Below, in pieces: positions 36,800 to 46,216 of a stretch of 64,000 nt of DNA (its first letter is position 1; every line of letters begins with the position of its first letter). The stretch spans positions 1 to 64,000 of the forward strand of contig CACERG010000001.1 in NCBI GenBank assembly GCA_902561795.1. Reading direction: 5' to 3'. Below the pieces are notes generated by a model that did not search any database, was not told where the DNA came from, and saw only the letters and a program-made list of their open reading frames with translations. This stretch comes from an uncultured Bacteroidota bacterium. GTDB lineage: Bacteria; Bacteroidota; Bacteroidia; Flavobacteriales; Flavobacteriaceae. A program made the position numbers and the translations under genes.

Positions 36800-37177
36800 T
36801 TATTTAACCCTTATACCTTCAACATCAAACATTCCCATCATAGAGCCTGAAATATCATCCTCATCTATACTTAATTCAAAATTTAAGTTGTACGCGGCTA
36901 TTGTGGCATCTATATAAACCATATTATCATCAACGGAAGTAGATGTTACTTCCCATAAATATTCAGAGGCAGTTGGATCCTCAGAATTTGTTTGAAGTTC
37001 GGCAGCATATCCATTATCATCCTTTTTAATTACCAACTTTAAAGGCCAATCACCAACTTGAGGCACATCAAATATTGTTACATCATATATGCCAACATAA
37101 GGATCAACTATAACTTTTTTTTGGGTTCCACAGGAAGCTATAATAAAAAGAGCTGTAAAGAGTAATAATTTTTTCAT
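36800..37177 (-). CDS. Small lipoprotein of unknown function
   Basis: A 125-residue protein with a lipoprotein signal (ALFIIASC, Cys16) and a beta-rich, acidic body starting VDPYVGIYDVTIFDVPQVGDW and ending with GSMMGMFDVEGIRVK. The pattern resembles small lipocalin-like domains that bind or chaperone ligands at the membrane, but I do not recognise a named family. It is divergent from the metallo-hydrolase gene (80 bp). Confidence 0.75.
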   Translation of the reverse strand: MKKLLLFTALFIIASCGTQKKVIVDPYVGIYDVTIFDVPQVGDWPLKLVIKKDDNGYAAELQTNSEDPTASEYLWEVTSTSVDDNMVYIDATIAAYNLNFELSIDEDDISGSMMGMFDVEGIRVK

Positions 37178-37257
37178 TTAAAATAGTTTTTAATGGATAA
37201 TGTTTTATTCTAAAATAGCTAATTTGTAGTTAATAACATAATTGTCTTCTCAACTTT

Positions 37258-38187
37258 ATGGCTTACAAAAAAAACATATCTAATTTTTTTAAAATAGCGA
37301 TAATATATTTAATGATGGTCTCAGGTCATGGCCAGGAATATCAATATAAAACATACTTAAAGGTTTTAGGGACTGTCCAAGACGGAGGTTCTCCTCACAT
37401 TGGTTGTGAAAAAAGTTGTTGTAAAGATTTAAGTTTAGAAGAAAAAAAACAGAGGAAAGTAACCTCCCTAGAGTTATATCAAAGTGGAACGGATAAAAGT
37501 CTTTTATTTGAAGCTTCACCTGATATAATTTCACAATGGAATTTAATGAATTTCCCTGCTAGTGGAATATTTATAACCCATGCACACATGGGCCATTATT
37601 CTGGATTACTTCATCTAGGAAAAGAGGCCTTGTCGAGTAAAAATATACCAGTTTATGTAATGCCCAAAATGTATAATTTTCTAAGCAAAAATGGGCCTTG
37701 GAGTCAGCTAATAAATCAGAAAAATATTTTACTAAAAAAACTTCATGAAAATAAAACTGTTCAAGTTCTTAATAAAGTGAAAATTATACCAATTTTGGTA
37801 CCGCACAGAGATGAATTTTCAGAAACTGTTGGATACAAAATTATTGGTCCCAAAAAAAAGGTGCTATTTATTCCAGACATTGATAAATGGTCGCTTTGGA
37901 ATAAAAATTTAATCTCTGTTTTAAAAGAAGTTGATCTTGCTTTTTTAGACGCAACTTTTTTTAATGCCGAAGAAGTAAACTACAGGCCAATATCAGAAAT
38001 ACCACATCCATTAGTTCGTGAGACAATAAAATATTTAGAAAATGAAACTAAAGAAATTAAAAATAAAGTTTATTTCATACATATGAATCATACAAATCCT
38101 CTTTTAGATCCAAATAGCGATTCCACTAAATTGGTTGTTAAACAAGGCTTCAACGTTGCTAGGATTGGTCAAGAATTTGAACTCTAA
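37258..38187 (+). CDS. Exported PqqB-like MBL-fold metallo-hydrolase
   Basis: A 309-residue protein with an N-terminal signal peptide (to about residue 25) and a metallo-beta-lactamase fold. The beginning VLGTVQDGGSPHIGC and the first metal motif THAHMGHYSGLLHLG resemble PqqB-related hydrolases; the motif reads HxHxGH rather than HxHxDH, so the Asp that holds the second metal is missing. Later metal-site histidines are seen in VPHRDEF and IHMNHTNPLL. No pqq genes are nearby, so PQQ synthesis is unlikely. It lies about 65 bp upstream of the PSD1 operon on the same strand and may belong to it. Confidence 0.82.
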   Translation: MAYKKNISNFFKIAIIYLMMVSGHGQEYQYKTYLKVLGTVQDGGSPHIGCEKSCCKDLSLEEKKQRKVTSLELYQSGTDKSLLFEASPDIISQWNLMNFPASGIFITHAHMGHYSGLLHLGKEALSSKNIPVYVMPKMYNFLSKNGPWSQLINQKNILLKKLHENKTVQVLNKVKIIPILVPHRDEFSETVGYKIIGPKKKVLFIPDIDKWSLWNKNLISVLKEVDLAFLDATFFNAEEVNYRPISEIPHPLVRETIKYLENETKEIKNKVYFIHMNHTNPLLDPNSDSTKLVVKQGFNVARIGQEFEL

Positions 38188-38254
38188 CAGTTTTCTTTTC
38201 GATTAAATTTTTTATCTTAGAATTTATCAGTTTGATTGGGATATAGATTTGAAA

Positions 38255-41200
38255 ATGTTATTAAGGACATCTTTTTGTTTGATTTTAGTTTTTGTTTTAT
38301 CAAAGTGTTCCGTTGATATTCCAAAAGAGGTTGCTATAGAAATAGAGAGTCTGCCTGAGAGTATCGATTTCAATTATCATGTAAAACCAATTCTTTCAGA
38401 TCGATGTTATGCTTGTCACGGTCCTGACGCAAAAACTAGGAAAGCAGGCCTTAGACTGGATGTAGAATCTGTAGCATTCTCTAAGCTTCAAACTAATAAC
38501 CATGCATTTGTAAAGGGAAGTATTTATAGGAGTGAAAGTATCCACAGGATTTTAAGTGATGATCCTGATATTCAGATGCCACCTCCAGAATCAAATCTAA
38601 ATTTGTCAAACAGAGAAAGAGCAATTCTCATAAAATGGATCGATCAGGGTGCAGAATGGAAAGACCATTGGGCATTTCTCCCACCGGAAAGAAAATTTCC
38701 TTCACAAGAATCTCAACAGTTTTTTTCTAATCAGATTGATCAATTTGTTTACGATAAGCTAAAAGAAAAAAAATTAGGTTTTGAACCGATTGCAGATAAA
38801 GAAACCTTAGTTCGTAGATTAACTTTCGACCTTACTGGATTACCCCCTACAATAAAGCAAATAAATAAATTTCTAAGTGATACTCTTAATGGGAGTTATG
38901 AAAGATTAGTAGACCGTTTGATGAGTTCTAGTGCCTTTGCTGAAAGATTAACCCTTGATTGGCTAGATCTGTCTCGTTATGCAGATTCTCATGGTCTGCA
39001 CGCCGATGGTCTCAGAACAATGTGGCCATGGAGAGATTGGGTAATCAAAGCTTTTGAGGATAACATGCCTTACGATCAATTCGTCACACTTCAATTGGCT
39101 GGCGACCTTCTGCCTAATGCAACAAGAGAACAAAAATTAGCTACTGCTTTTAATAGAAACTCACCTATGACTGCCGAAGGAGGAGTTATTGATGAGGAGT
39201 GGAGATTACATTATGTTTTTGATAGAACAGAAACATTCAGCACAGCTTTTTTAGGACTCACGGTGGCATGTGCTAAATGTCATGACCACAAATTTGATCC
39301 TATTTCGCAAAAGGACTACTATCAACTAAGCGGATTTTTTAATAACATTAGAGAATTAGGAATGACTGGAGACGACGGTAATTATGGTCCATTGCTTTAT
39401 CTTCCTAATGATGATCAAGAAGAAAATCTTGATGAATTAAATAAGATTGTAAATAAAACGAAATTTAAACTTGATTTAACAAAAAAGGAGCTTTCTGATT
39501 TATATAAATATGTGAATGATCTTCCATCCAAAAATCAAATTGATAAAAACCTTATTGGATATTATCCTTTTGACAAAATCAATCCTGTCAAAACAAAAAA
39601 GAATTCACAATATATTATCTCGGAAAAATCCTCATTAAAGCCAGACTACTTTATACTTGATGAAAATAGAAATGTTAAAGCTAGAAAGTCACCAAAATTG
39701 GTTAAAGGTGTAAGTAGAAAGGCATTAGAATTTAGCGGTGATTATGATCGTGTAAGAATAGAAAATGAGATTCCTAGTTTTGAATGGACAGATCCATTTT
39801 CGATTTCAATGTGGGCTCAAACATATCAGAAAAAAGAAAATTCAAGGCAATTTCTTCTTGGCACAACAGGAGGAAAAAATAATTGGTGGCGCGGTTGGGA
39901 TTTTTATCTTGACGACAAAAATTATGTCAATTTAAGATTGATAAATATTGCCCCTGGTAATATGATCCACATAAGATCTAAGGAAAATATAAAAGTTCAC
40001 GAATGGAATCAACTTGCATTTTCCTATGATGGTACTGGAAAAGCTAAAGGTGTTAAGATATATAAAAATGGCAGAGCCTTTGATTTTATAACTAAAATCG
40101 ATAACCTCTCTAAATCAATCAAACCGGTTACAGCTAGTGGATTAAAACTTGAAAAAAGACCAATATTAATAGGTAAAACATATGAGGGTTCAACTGGTGA
40201 TAATGGTCTTTTCATGGGTAAAATGGATGATATCCGAATTTATAAAAAGGAGCTCACTGATTTGGAGATGAGAATTTTGTATAATCAACATTCTAAAACA
40301 AAAGATAAATATGAACAAGAATTAATAAAAGAGTATTGGATAAAAAACAATCCCAAATATACAAGTCTTAAAAAAGAATTACTTAAGAATTTAAGCTCTT
40401 GGAGAGAAAAAATCGAACCTGTAGTTGAGGTTATGGTAATGGAAGAAATGCCGAAGCCAAGAAAAACTTTTTTATACAACCGAGGTAACTATAATGAACC
40501 ATCAAAAATTGTTAAAACAAATACTCCTGAAATACTCCCAAAGATGAAAGATGGGTACAAAAAAAATAGATTAGGCCTAGCCCGTTGGCTTTTTCAAGAT
40601 GATAATCCGCTAACATCGAGAGTGGCCGTTAACCGCTATTGGCAACTTATTTTTGGAAACGGTTTGGTTTCGACACCTACTGACTTTGGAGTACAAGGTA
40701 GTTTACCATCACATCCTGAATTATTAGACTGGCTCTCTTTGTATTTTATTGATAAAAACTGGAATATAAGAGATTTAATTAAAATAATTGTGAGCTCAAG
40801 GACTTATAAACAAAAGTCTCTTTTTGGAAAAGAAAAAAACTCAATTGATCCCAACAATATATACTTGTCTAGAGCAAGTAGTCATCGCCTTCCAGCAGAA
40901 ATGATAAGAGATAATGCACTAGCTTTAAGTGGGTTGTTATCAAAAAAAGTCGGTGGTCCAAGTGTAAAACCTTACCAGCCAAAAGGCTTATGGAAAGAAA
41001 AAAATACATTTTCTCTTAGACTTTTAGAATATAAAGAGTCTAAAGGAGAGGATTTATATAGAAGAGGAATGTACACATTTATAAAAAGAGGTTCTCCTCC
41101 ACCCTCATTAATAACCTTTGATGCTACATCAAGAGAAATTTGTACAATAAAAAGAGAAAAAACATCTTCTCCCTTGCAATCACTAGTGCTTTTAAATGAC

Positions 41201-41515
41201 ACTCAATTTTTTGAGGCCTCCCGAGTATTTGCTGAGCGAATTATTTCACAATCAAAAAATGACTTAAGTGACCAAATTATATACGGTTTTAGATTAGCAA
41301 CTTCAAGATTTCCTAAAGACTCTGAAGTTAAACTATTAAAAGAGCTTTATTTAAATAAGCTTAGTTTTTACAAAAAAAATAAAGGTGAAGCTTACAAAGT
41401 AATTAGTATTGGAGCCTCAAAAACAAAATTTAATAAAAAGGCGCCTCAAGTTGCTGCAATGACAATGGTTGCCAACACTCTTCTAAATCTAAATGAATCT
41501 TACTATAAATATTAA
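38255..41515 (+). CDS. PSD1 protein: cytochrome c, DUF1549, LamG-like and DUF1553 domains
   Basis: A large exported protein (about 1086 residues, lipoprotein-like signal ending LSKC). Domains in order: planctomycete-type cytochrome c near 45-125 (haem motif CYACHGPD, axial-Met region DIQMPPPES), DUF1549 near 155-370 with a second CxxCH (CAKCHDHKFDP), a LamG/concanavalin-like insertion near 420-680 (YYPFDK, SRKALEFSGDYDRV, GKMDDIRIY) and DUF1553 near 770-1060 (TSRVAVNRYWQLIFGNGLV, SPLQSLVLLNDTQF). Such proteins are plentiful in Planctomycetota and Verrucomicrobiota, often in glycan clusters, without a proven activity. ATG 38255 is preferred over TTG 38249. Next gene starts 3 bp after its stop. 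Confidence 0.92.
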   Translation: MLLRTSFCLILVFVLSKCSVDIPKEVAIEIESLPESIDFNYHVKPILSDRCYACHGPDAKTRKAGLRLDVESVAFSKLQTNNHAFVKGSIYRSESIHRILSDDPDIQMPPPESNLNLSNRERAILIKWIDQGAEWKDHWAFLPPERKFPSQESQQFFSNQIDQFVYDKLKEKKLGFEPIADKETLVRRLTFDLTGLPPTIKQINKFLSDTLNGSYERLVDRLMSSSAFAERLTLDWLDLSRYADSHGLHADGLRTMWPWRDWVIKAFEDNMPYDQFVTLQLAGDLLPNATREQKLATAFNRNSPMTAEGGVIDEEWRLHYVFDRTETFSTAFLGLTVACAKCHDHKFDPISQKDYYQLSGFFNNIRELGMTGDDGNYGPLLYLPNDDQEENLDELNKIVNKTKFKLDLTKKELSDLYKYVNDLPSKNQIDKNLIGYYPFDKINPVKTKKNSQYIISEKSSLKPDYFILDENRNVKARKSPKLVKGVSRKALEFSGDYDRVRIENEIPSFEWTDPFSISMWAQTYQKKENSRQFLLGTTGGKNNWWRGWDFYLDDKNYVNLRLINIAPGNMIHIRSKENIKVHEWNQLAFSYDGTGKAKGVKIYKNGRAFDFITKIDNLSKSIKPVTASGLKLEKRPILIGKTYEGSTGDNGLFMGKMDDIRIYKKELTDLEMRILYNQHSKTKDKYEQELIKEYWIKNNPKYTSLKKELLKNLSSWREKIEPVVEVMVMEEMPKPRKTFLYNRGNYNEPSKIVKTNTPEILPKMKDGYKKNRLGLARWLFQDDNPLTSRVAVNRYWQLIFGNGLVSTPTDFGVQGSLPSHPELLDWLSLYFIDKNWNIRDLIKIIVSSRTYKQKSLFGKEKNSIDPNNIYLSRASSHRLPAEMIRDNALALSGLLSKKVGGPSVKPYQPKGLWKEKNTFSLRLLEYKESKGEDLYRRGMYTFIKRGSPPPSLITFDATSREICTIKREKTSSPLQSLVLLNDTQFFEASRVFAERIISQSKNDLSDQIIYGFRLATSRFPKDSEVKLLKELYLNKLSFYKKNKGEAYKVISIGASKTKFNKKAPQVAAMTMVANTLLNLNESYYKY

Positions 41516-41518
41516 TTT

Positions 41519-42976
41519 ATGAATTGCAATCACAACCACGATAATTCAAATTACTCTAGAAGAGATTTTTTGACAAAAACTACTCTTGGTATAGGCGGAA
41601 TTAGTCTAGCTAGCATGCTAAATACAGAAAATATTTTTGCATCAGAAAAAATTAAATCATACAGACCAAACAATATAGGGTTACCTCATTTTGTCCCCAA
41701 AGTAAAACGAGTAATTTACCTTTTCCAAAGTGGAGCACCTTCGCAACTTGATTTATTTGATCACAAGCCCCTTTTAAATAAAATGAATGGTGAAGAAATT
41801 CCTGAAAGTGTTTTTGGTGGTCAAAGGTTAACTGGAATGACTGCAGGTCAAAATTCGTTCCCTTTGGCAGGAAGTCAATTTGAATTTAAACAACACGGAA
41901 ATAGTGGAGCATGGATTAGTGATTTGATGCCTCATATAAGTAAAATATCCGATGAACTTTGTTTTATTAAATCTATGCATACTGAGGCTATAAATCACGA
42001 TCCTGCAGTGACTTTCATTCAAACAGGTTCTCAGATTCCAGGAAGACCTTCTATTGGTTCCTGGTTAAGTTACGGGTTAGGAAGTGATAACAAAAATCTT
42101 CCTGGATTTGTAGTTTTAATTACTAAGGATAAATACGGACAGCCTCTTTACTCAAGATCATGGGGGAATGGATTTTTACCATCACAGCATCAAGGAGTTC
42201 AATTCAGGTCTGGAAAAAATCCAGTATTATATTTAGACAACCCACCTGGAGTAACAAAAGGTTTAAGAAAGGAACAATTGGATTTTCTTTCAAAAATGCA
42301 AAAAGATCGATATTCAGATATTGGTGACCCTGAAATTTTATCTAGAATTAGTCAATATGAAATGGCTTTTAGGATGCAAACTTCTGTTCCTGAAGTGATG
42401 GATATTTCTAATGAACCAAATTCTATTTTCGAAATGTATGGTGAAGATTCCCGAAAACCAGGAACCTTTGCAGCAAACTGTTTACTTGCAAGAAGATTAA
42501 TTGAAAAAGATGTTCGCTTTGTACAGCTCTATCATCAAGGATGGGACCACCACGGAGATCTTCCAAAAAATATAAAAGTTCAATGCAAAGAAACTGATCA
42601 ACCTACTGCTGCTCTGATTAAAGATTTAAAACAAAGAGGCCTTTTAGAGGACACTCTTGTTATATGGGGAGGGGAATTTGGAAGAACAAATTATTCTCAA
42701 GGGCAATTAACAGAAACAAATTATGCAAGAGATCATCATCCTTCGTGCTTTACTATTTTTATGGCAGGTGCTGGAATTAAAAAGGGTATAACCTATGGTA
42801 AAACTGACGAATTCGGATATAATATTGTTGAAAATCCGGTTCATATTCATGATTTTCAAGCAACCCTTATGCATTTAATGGGAATTGATCATGAAAAATT
42901 TACATTTAAATTTCAGGGAAGACGCTATCGATTAACCGATGTTCACGGTAATCTTGTAAAAGACATACTAAGTTAG
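41519..42976 (+). CDS. DUF1501 domain protein, Tat-exported
   Basis: A 485-residue member of DUF1501, an alkaline-phosphatase/sulfatase-fold family. A twin-arginine leader (SRRDFLTKTTLGIGGIS) is followed by KRVIYLFQSGAPSQLDLFDHKP, MHTEAINHDPAVTFIQTG, GRPSIGSWLSYGLGS, the metal-site like GWDHHGDL, WGGEFGRTNYS and ARDHHPSCFTIFMAGAG. DUF1501 genes nearly always partner a PSD1 gene, as here. Function unproven. It is coupled to the PSD1 gene (3 bp gap) and to the next gene (2 bp gap). Confidence 0.93.
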   Translation: MNCNHNHDNSNYSRRDFLTKTTLGIGGISLASMLNTENIFASEKIKSYRPNNIGLPHFVPKVKRVIYLFQSGAPSQLDLFDHKPLLNKMNGEEIPESVFGGQRLTGMTAGQNSFPLAGSQFEFKQHGNSGAWISDLMPHISKISDELCFIKSMHTEAINHDPAVTFIQTGSQIPGRPSIGSWLSYGLGSDNKNLPGFVVLITKDKYGQPLYSRSWGNGFLPSQHQGVQFRSGKNPVLYLDNPPGVTKGLRKEQLDFLSKMQKDRYSDIGDPEILSRISQYEMAFRMQTSVPEVMDISNEPNSIFEMYGEDSRKPGTFAANCLLARRLIEKDVRFVQLYHQGWDHHGDLPKNIKVQCKETDQPTAALIKDLKQRGLLEDTLVIWGGEFGRTNYSQGQLTETNYARDHHPSCFTIFMAGAGIKKGITYGKTDEFGYNIVENPVHIHDFQATLMHLMGIDHEKFTFKFQGRRYRLTDVHGNLVKDILS

Positions 42977-42978
42977 TT

Positions 42979-44025
42979 ATGAAAAAAACAAGGAGGCAGT
43001 TTTTAAAAAAATCAGGATTAGCGGCAGGGATAATAATAAATCCATTTAAAAATATTTATCCGATTACAAAAAAAGTAATTTATAAAAATCCTATTGTTGG
43101 GCATGGCGACTTTAAATATAAAGTTGACAGAAACTGGGGTGTCCAAGACCCTTCTAAATATCCCGTTAATGATTGCCATGAGATGGTTTTAGATAAGAAA
43201 AATCGAATTTTCATGACCACTACACATCCCAAGAATAATATCTTGATATATGACCGTAGAGGTAAAATATTAGATGCTTGGGGAAAAGAATTCCCTGGAG
43301 CACATGGCCTTACTCTAAATGATGAAGGTGGTGAAGAGTTTTTATACATTACTGATCCTGAGACACATAAAGTTTGTAAAACTACATTAAAAGGGAGGAA
43401 AATCTTTGAGCTTGACACTCCAAAAGAGATTAGCAGTTATAAGAAGAAAGCTCAGTTTAAACCAACCGAAACCGCCATCGCACCTAACGGTGATATTTAT
43501 GTAGCTGACGGATATGGTCTTGATTTTATAATCCGCTATGATTCAAATGGGAATTATATTCAACATTTTGGTGGAAAGGGGAAAGAAAATAATCATTTTG
43601 ATTGCTGTCATGGAGTAACTTTAGATTCTCGTGACGGAAATAATAGCTTACTGATTACTTCACGCACTGCAAATTGTTTTAAGCGTTTTACTTTAGATGG
43701 AAAATATATCGAAACTATAAATTTACCATCATGTTTTATATGTAGACCTGTACTTAAAAATGGTAATTTATATTTTGCCGTAATTGTTACAAGAGACTGG
43801 GGGACTTATGACGGAATGTTGGCAATCTTAGACAAAAATAATACAGTTGTATCAATGCCAGGAGGAAATAAGCCAAAATATGATGGTTCGTCTTTAATCT
43901 CACCAATATACGATCAAAAAACTTTTTTTAATCCACATGATGTGTGTGTAGATAATGATGAAAACATTTATGTGCCACAATGGAATTCTGGGAAAACCTA
44001 TCCACTAAAATTGACTAGAGTATAA
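42979..44025 (+). CDS. Six-bladed beta-propeller (NHL-type) protein, Tat-exported
   Basis: A 348-residue propeller with a twin-arginine leader (TRRQFLKKSGLAAGI). Repeats carry histidines at equivalent places: NDCHEMVLD, GAHGLTLND, CCHGVTLDS and NPHDVCVDNDENIYV. This recalls the zinc-binding His pattern of peptidylglycine amidating lyase-like propellers, so a metal-dependent lyase or a scaffold role are both possible. It lies between the DUF1501 gene (2 bp gap) and the DUF2231 gene (4 bp gap), so it is almost certainly co-expressed with them. Confidence 0.85.
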   Translation: MKKTRRQFLKKSGLAAGIIINPFKNIYPITKKVIYKNPIVGHGDFKYKVDRNWGVQDPSKYPVNDCHEMVLDKKNRIFMTTTHPKNNILIYDRRGKILDAWGKEFPGAHGLTLNDEGGEEFLYITDPETHKVCKTTLKGRKIFELDTPKEISSYKKKAQFKPTETAIAPNGDIYVADGYGLDFIIRYDSNGNYIQHFGGKGKENNHFDCCHGVTLDSRDGNNSLLITSRTANCFKRFTLDGKYIETINLPSCFICRPVLKNGNLYFAVIVTRDWGTYDGMLAILDKNNTVVSMPGGNKPKYDGSSLISPIYDQKTFFNPHDVCVDNDENIYVPQWNSGKTYPLKLTRV

Positions 44026-44029
44026 TCTT

Positions 44030-45388
44030 ATGTATTTATTTGAAATAACAAATTTTTTTGGCAGGTTCCACCCTTTACTTGTTCACTTACCTATCGGTTT
44101 TTTAATAATTTCTATTATACTAAGTGCATTTAATCAAGTAAATAATTTTAGTTACACTCGGGTTTTACGTATAATTTGGTTTTTGAGTTTTATAAGTGCT
44201 TTTTTTTCAGCCCTTATGGGATGGCTTTTGTCACAAAATGGGTATTATATAGAAGAACAATTATTTTTACACAAGTTAACAGGATTTATTTTGGTTTTTT
44301 TGAGTGGATTGGGATGGATATTTCAATTTCTTAACATACCAAAGTTTTTAAAGAAATTTAATAATGCTCTAATCTTAGTATTTTTAATAGTTGTTGGTCA
44401 TCTCGGGGGCAATCTAACACATGGCGAAAGCTATTTATTTGAATATGCCCCTGAACCAATTAAAACAGTTTTGATTTCTGAAACAAAACAAAAAAAATTT
44501 GAAGAGGTGCCACTAGATTCTATAGGAGTTTATAAAGACTTAATACATCCTATTTTCTTATCAAAATGTATCGCGTGTCATAATAATAATATTGCAAGAG
44601 GAGGTCTTAACATGAGCACTACAGCAAGTCTTTTTAAGGGAGGTAGAAGTGGTCCTTCGATTGTGGCTAATAATCTTAAAAAAAGTCTTGTATTCAATAG
44701 AATAACTAGATCTCAAGATAATAATCAGTTTATGCCTCCAACTGGAACTCCGCTTACTTATGATGAAATCAAATTATTGGAATGGTGGATAAATCAAGGA
44801 GCTTCTTTAAAAACTTCTCTTACTGATGTAAAACCTGATTCTAAAATTCAATCATTACTTTTTAAAAATTACTCTATTGATTTAAGCAAAAAACCATGGT
44901 ATGAAATAGTAAAATTACCGGCAATTGATGAATCGGTATTCAATGAACTAGATAAACACAATTTCAGCTGTAAAAAACTTTCTTCAGAAAATTCACTTTT
45001 AGATATTCGTTATAATGGTTCTCAAATTCAAGAAAAAGACCTTTTAACTTTAGAGAAATATGCCACATATATTACTTGGTTAAACCTAGGGGAAAGCAGA
45101 TTAAAGGATAGCCATATTAAGTTTATATCCAAAATGAAAAATTTAACACGTTTATCACTTCAAAAAAATAATTTGAAAACAGATGCGCTAAAACCTCTTT
45201 TAAATCTAGATCATTTAGAAATTTTAAATCTGCACAGCACTAAGGTTGATGAAGAAATTTTTGAACTGATTGAAAATTCAAAGTCTTTAAAAAAAGTGTT
45301 TCTATGGAATACACTGGTTACTTCAAAAGAAATAAATAATCAAAATCAAAAATATGAAGGAATTGAAATTGTCGGAAACTTAGAATAA
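44030..45388 (+). CDS. DUF2231-cytochrome c-leucine-rich-repeat fusion protein
   Basis: A 452-residue membrane-anchored protein. Residues 1-135 hold four hydrophobic helices with the DUF2231 signature RFHPLLVHLPIGF. A planctomycete-type cytochrome c domain follows (about 165-265; haem motif CIACHNNN, distal Met in QFMPPTGTPLTYDE, and LEWWINQGAS). The C-terminal portion (about 335-450) has leucine-rich repeats (TWLNLGES, LTRLSLQKN, LEILNLHSTKVD). It could pass electrons from the PSD1 haems to the membrane, with the repeats as a docking surface (inference). It is last in the four-gene unit; its stop overlaps the convergent PIG-L stop by 9 bp. Confidence 0.88.
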   Translation: MYLFEITNFFGRFHPLLVHLPIGFLIISIILSAFNQVNNFSYTRVLRIIWFLSFISAFFSALMGWLLSQNGYYIEEQLFLHKLTGFILVFLSGLGWIFQFLNIPKFLKKFNNALILVFLIVVGHLGGNLTHGESYLFEYAPEPIKTVLISETKQKKFEEVPLDSIGVYKDLIHPIFLSKCIACHNNNIARGGLNMSTTASLFKGGRSGPSIVANNLKKSLVFNRITRSQDNNQFMPPTGTPLTYDEIKLLEWWINQGASLKTSLTDVKPDSKIQSLLFKNYSIDLSKKPWYEIVKLPAIDESVFNELDKHNFSCKKLSSENSLLDIRYNGSQIQEKDLLTLEKYATYITWLNLGESRLKDSHIKFISKMKNLTRLSLQKNNLKTDALKPLLNLDHLEILNLHSTKVDEEIFELIENSKSLKKVFLWNTLVTSKEINNQNQKYEGIEIVGNLE

Positions 45389-46162
45389 TCCGTTTTTAAC
45401 CTTTTTTGAAGACATAAATTGCCTTAAATAAATCCTTTTCCCAAATGATTTTCTATCCTCTTTCATTTTCATAACAACTTCAGCTGGGTATTGACTTTCG
45501 TGGCATAACAAAGATTGATAAGCTTTATCATATTGATCCCAAGTGAAAGGTATCTGTACATTTAAAAATGATCTTTCCTGGCCTCTCAAGGTTTTAACTT
45601 TTTGAGAACCCAGCATATCACTAGGTACACCAAAGAAATATAATTTCATAGAATTTTTCCATTTTTGTGATACGAATACTTGAGTTACTGAAGCGCCTAC
45701 TAATCTGTGATCCATATGAGTTGTAACACCATCAGGTCCCCAAGTAATTATTGCGTCAGGCTGAACATTATCGATAATATTTTTTAATTCTATAATTAAC
45801 TTTTGAGCATGAGGAACGTGTCCATCAAAGCCTTCAGCTGCCTTAAGCTGATCATGATAATCTAAATGAATCAATTTTACTCCCAAAATATCAGCAGCAC
45901 AAATCATTTCCTTTCTTCTAATATTTGCTAAACCGTCGCCTGCTTTGTTGTCATTATATTCATTTACACCAAGCCTACCATCAGTAGCAATGACTAAAGT
46001 TACTTCAACACCTTCTTCTACCAATTTTACTAGTAAGGGTGCTACTGATTGCTCATCATCAGGGTGAGCAAAAATTGCCAGCAATTTTTTAGGTTCATTT
46101 TGAGCGCTTAGCATGTAAACATTTGTTATTAAAAAAAACAAACCCAGAATTATTTTTTTCAT
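45380..46162 (-). CDS. PIG-L family deacetylase, exported
   Basis: A 260-residue LmbE/PIG-L protein with a Sec signal peptide (to about residue 20). The zinc motif AHPDDE lies at 32-37 and the second site is in VTTHMDHRLVGAS. Family members remove acetyl groups from GlcNAc-containing molecules. In this region, full of glycan genes, a deacetylase for amino sugars is plausible. It is convergent with the DUF2231 gene and divergent from the exported oxidoreductase (54 bp). Confidence 0.9.
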   Translation of the reverse strand: MKKIILGLFFLITNVYMLSAQNEPKKLLAIFAHPDDEQSVAPLLVKLVEEGVEVTLVIATDGRLGVNEYNDNKAGDGLANIRRKEMICAADILGVKLIHLDYHDQLKAAEGFDGHVPHAQKLIIELKNIIDNVQPDAIITWGPDGVTTHMDHRLVGASVTQVFVSQKWKNSMKLYFFGVPSDMLGSQKVKTLRGQERSFLNVQIPFTWDQYDKAYQSLLCHESQYPAEVVMKMKEDRKSFGKRIYLRQFMSSKKVKNGLF

Positions 46163-46216
46163 AGTACTTACTTAGTTTTTAATGGTTAAATTAACGTTAA
46201 TGAATTTAATAAAAAT

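Noticed and set aside
37258-38187. PQQ biosynthesis protein PqqB
   Set aside because: Signal peptide, changed metal motif and no other pqq genes.
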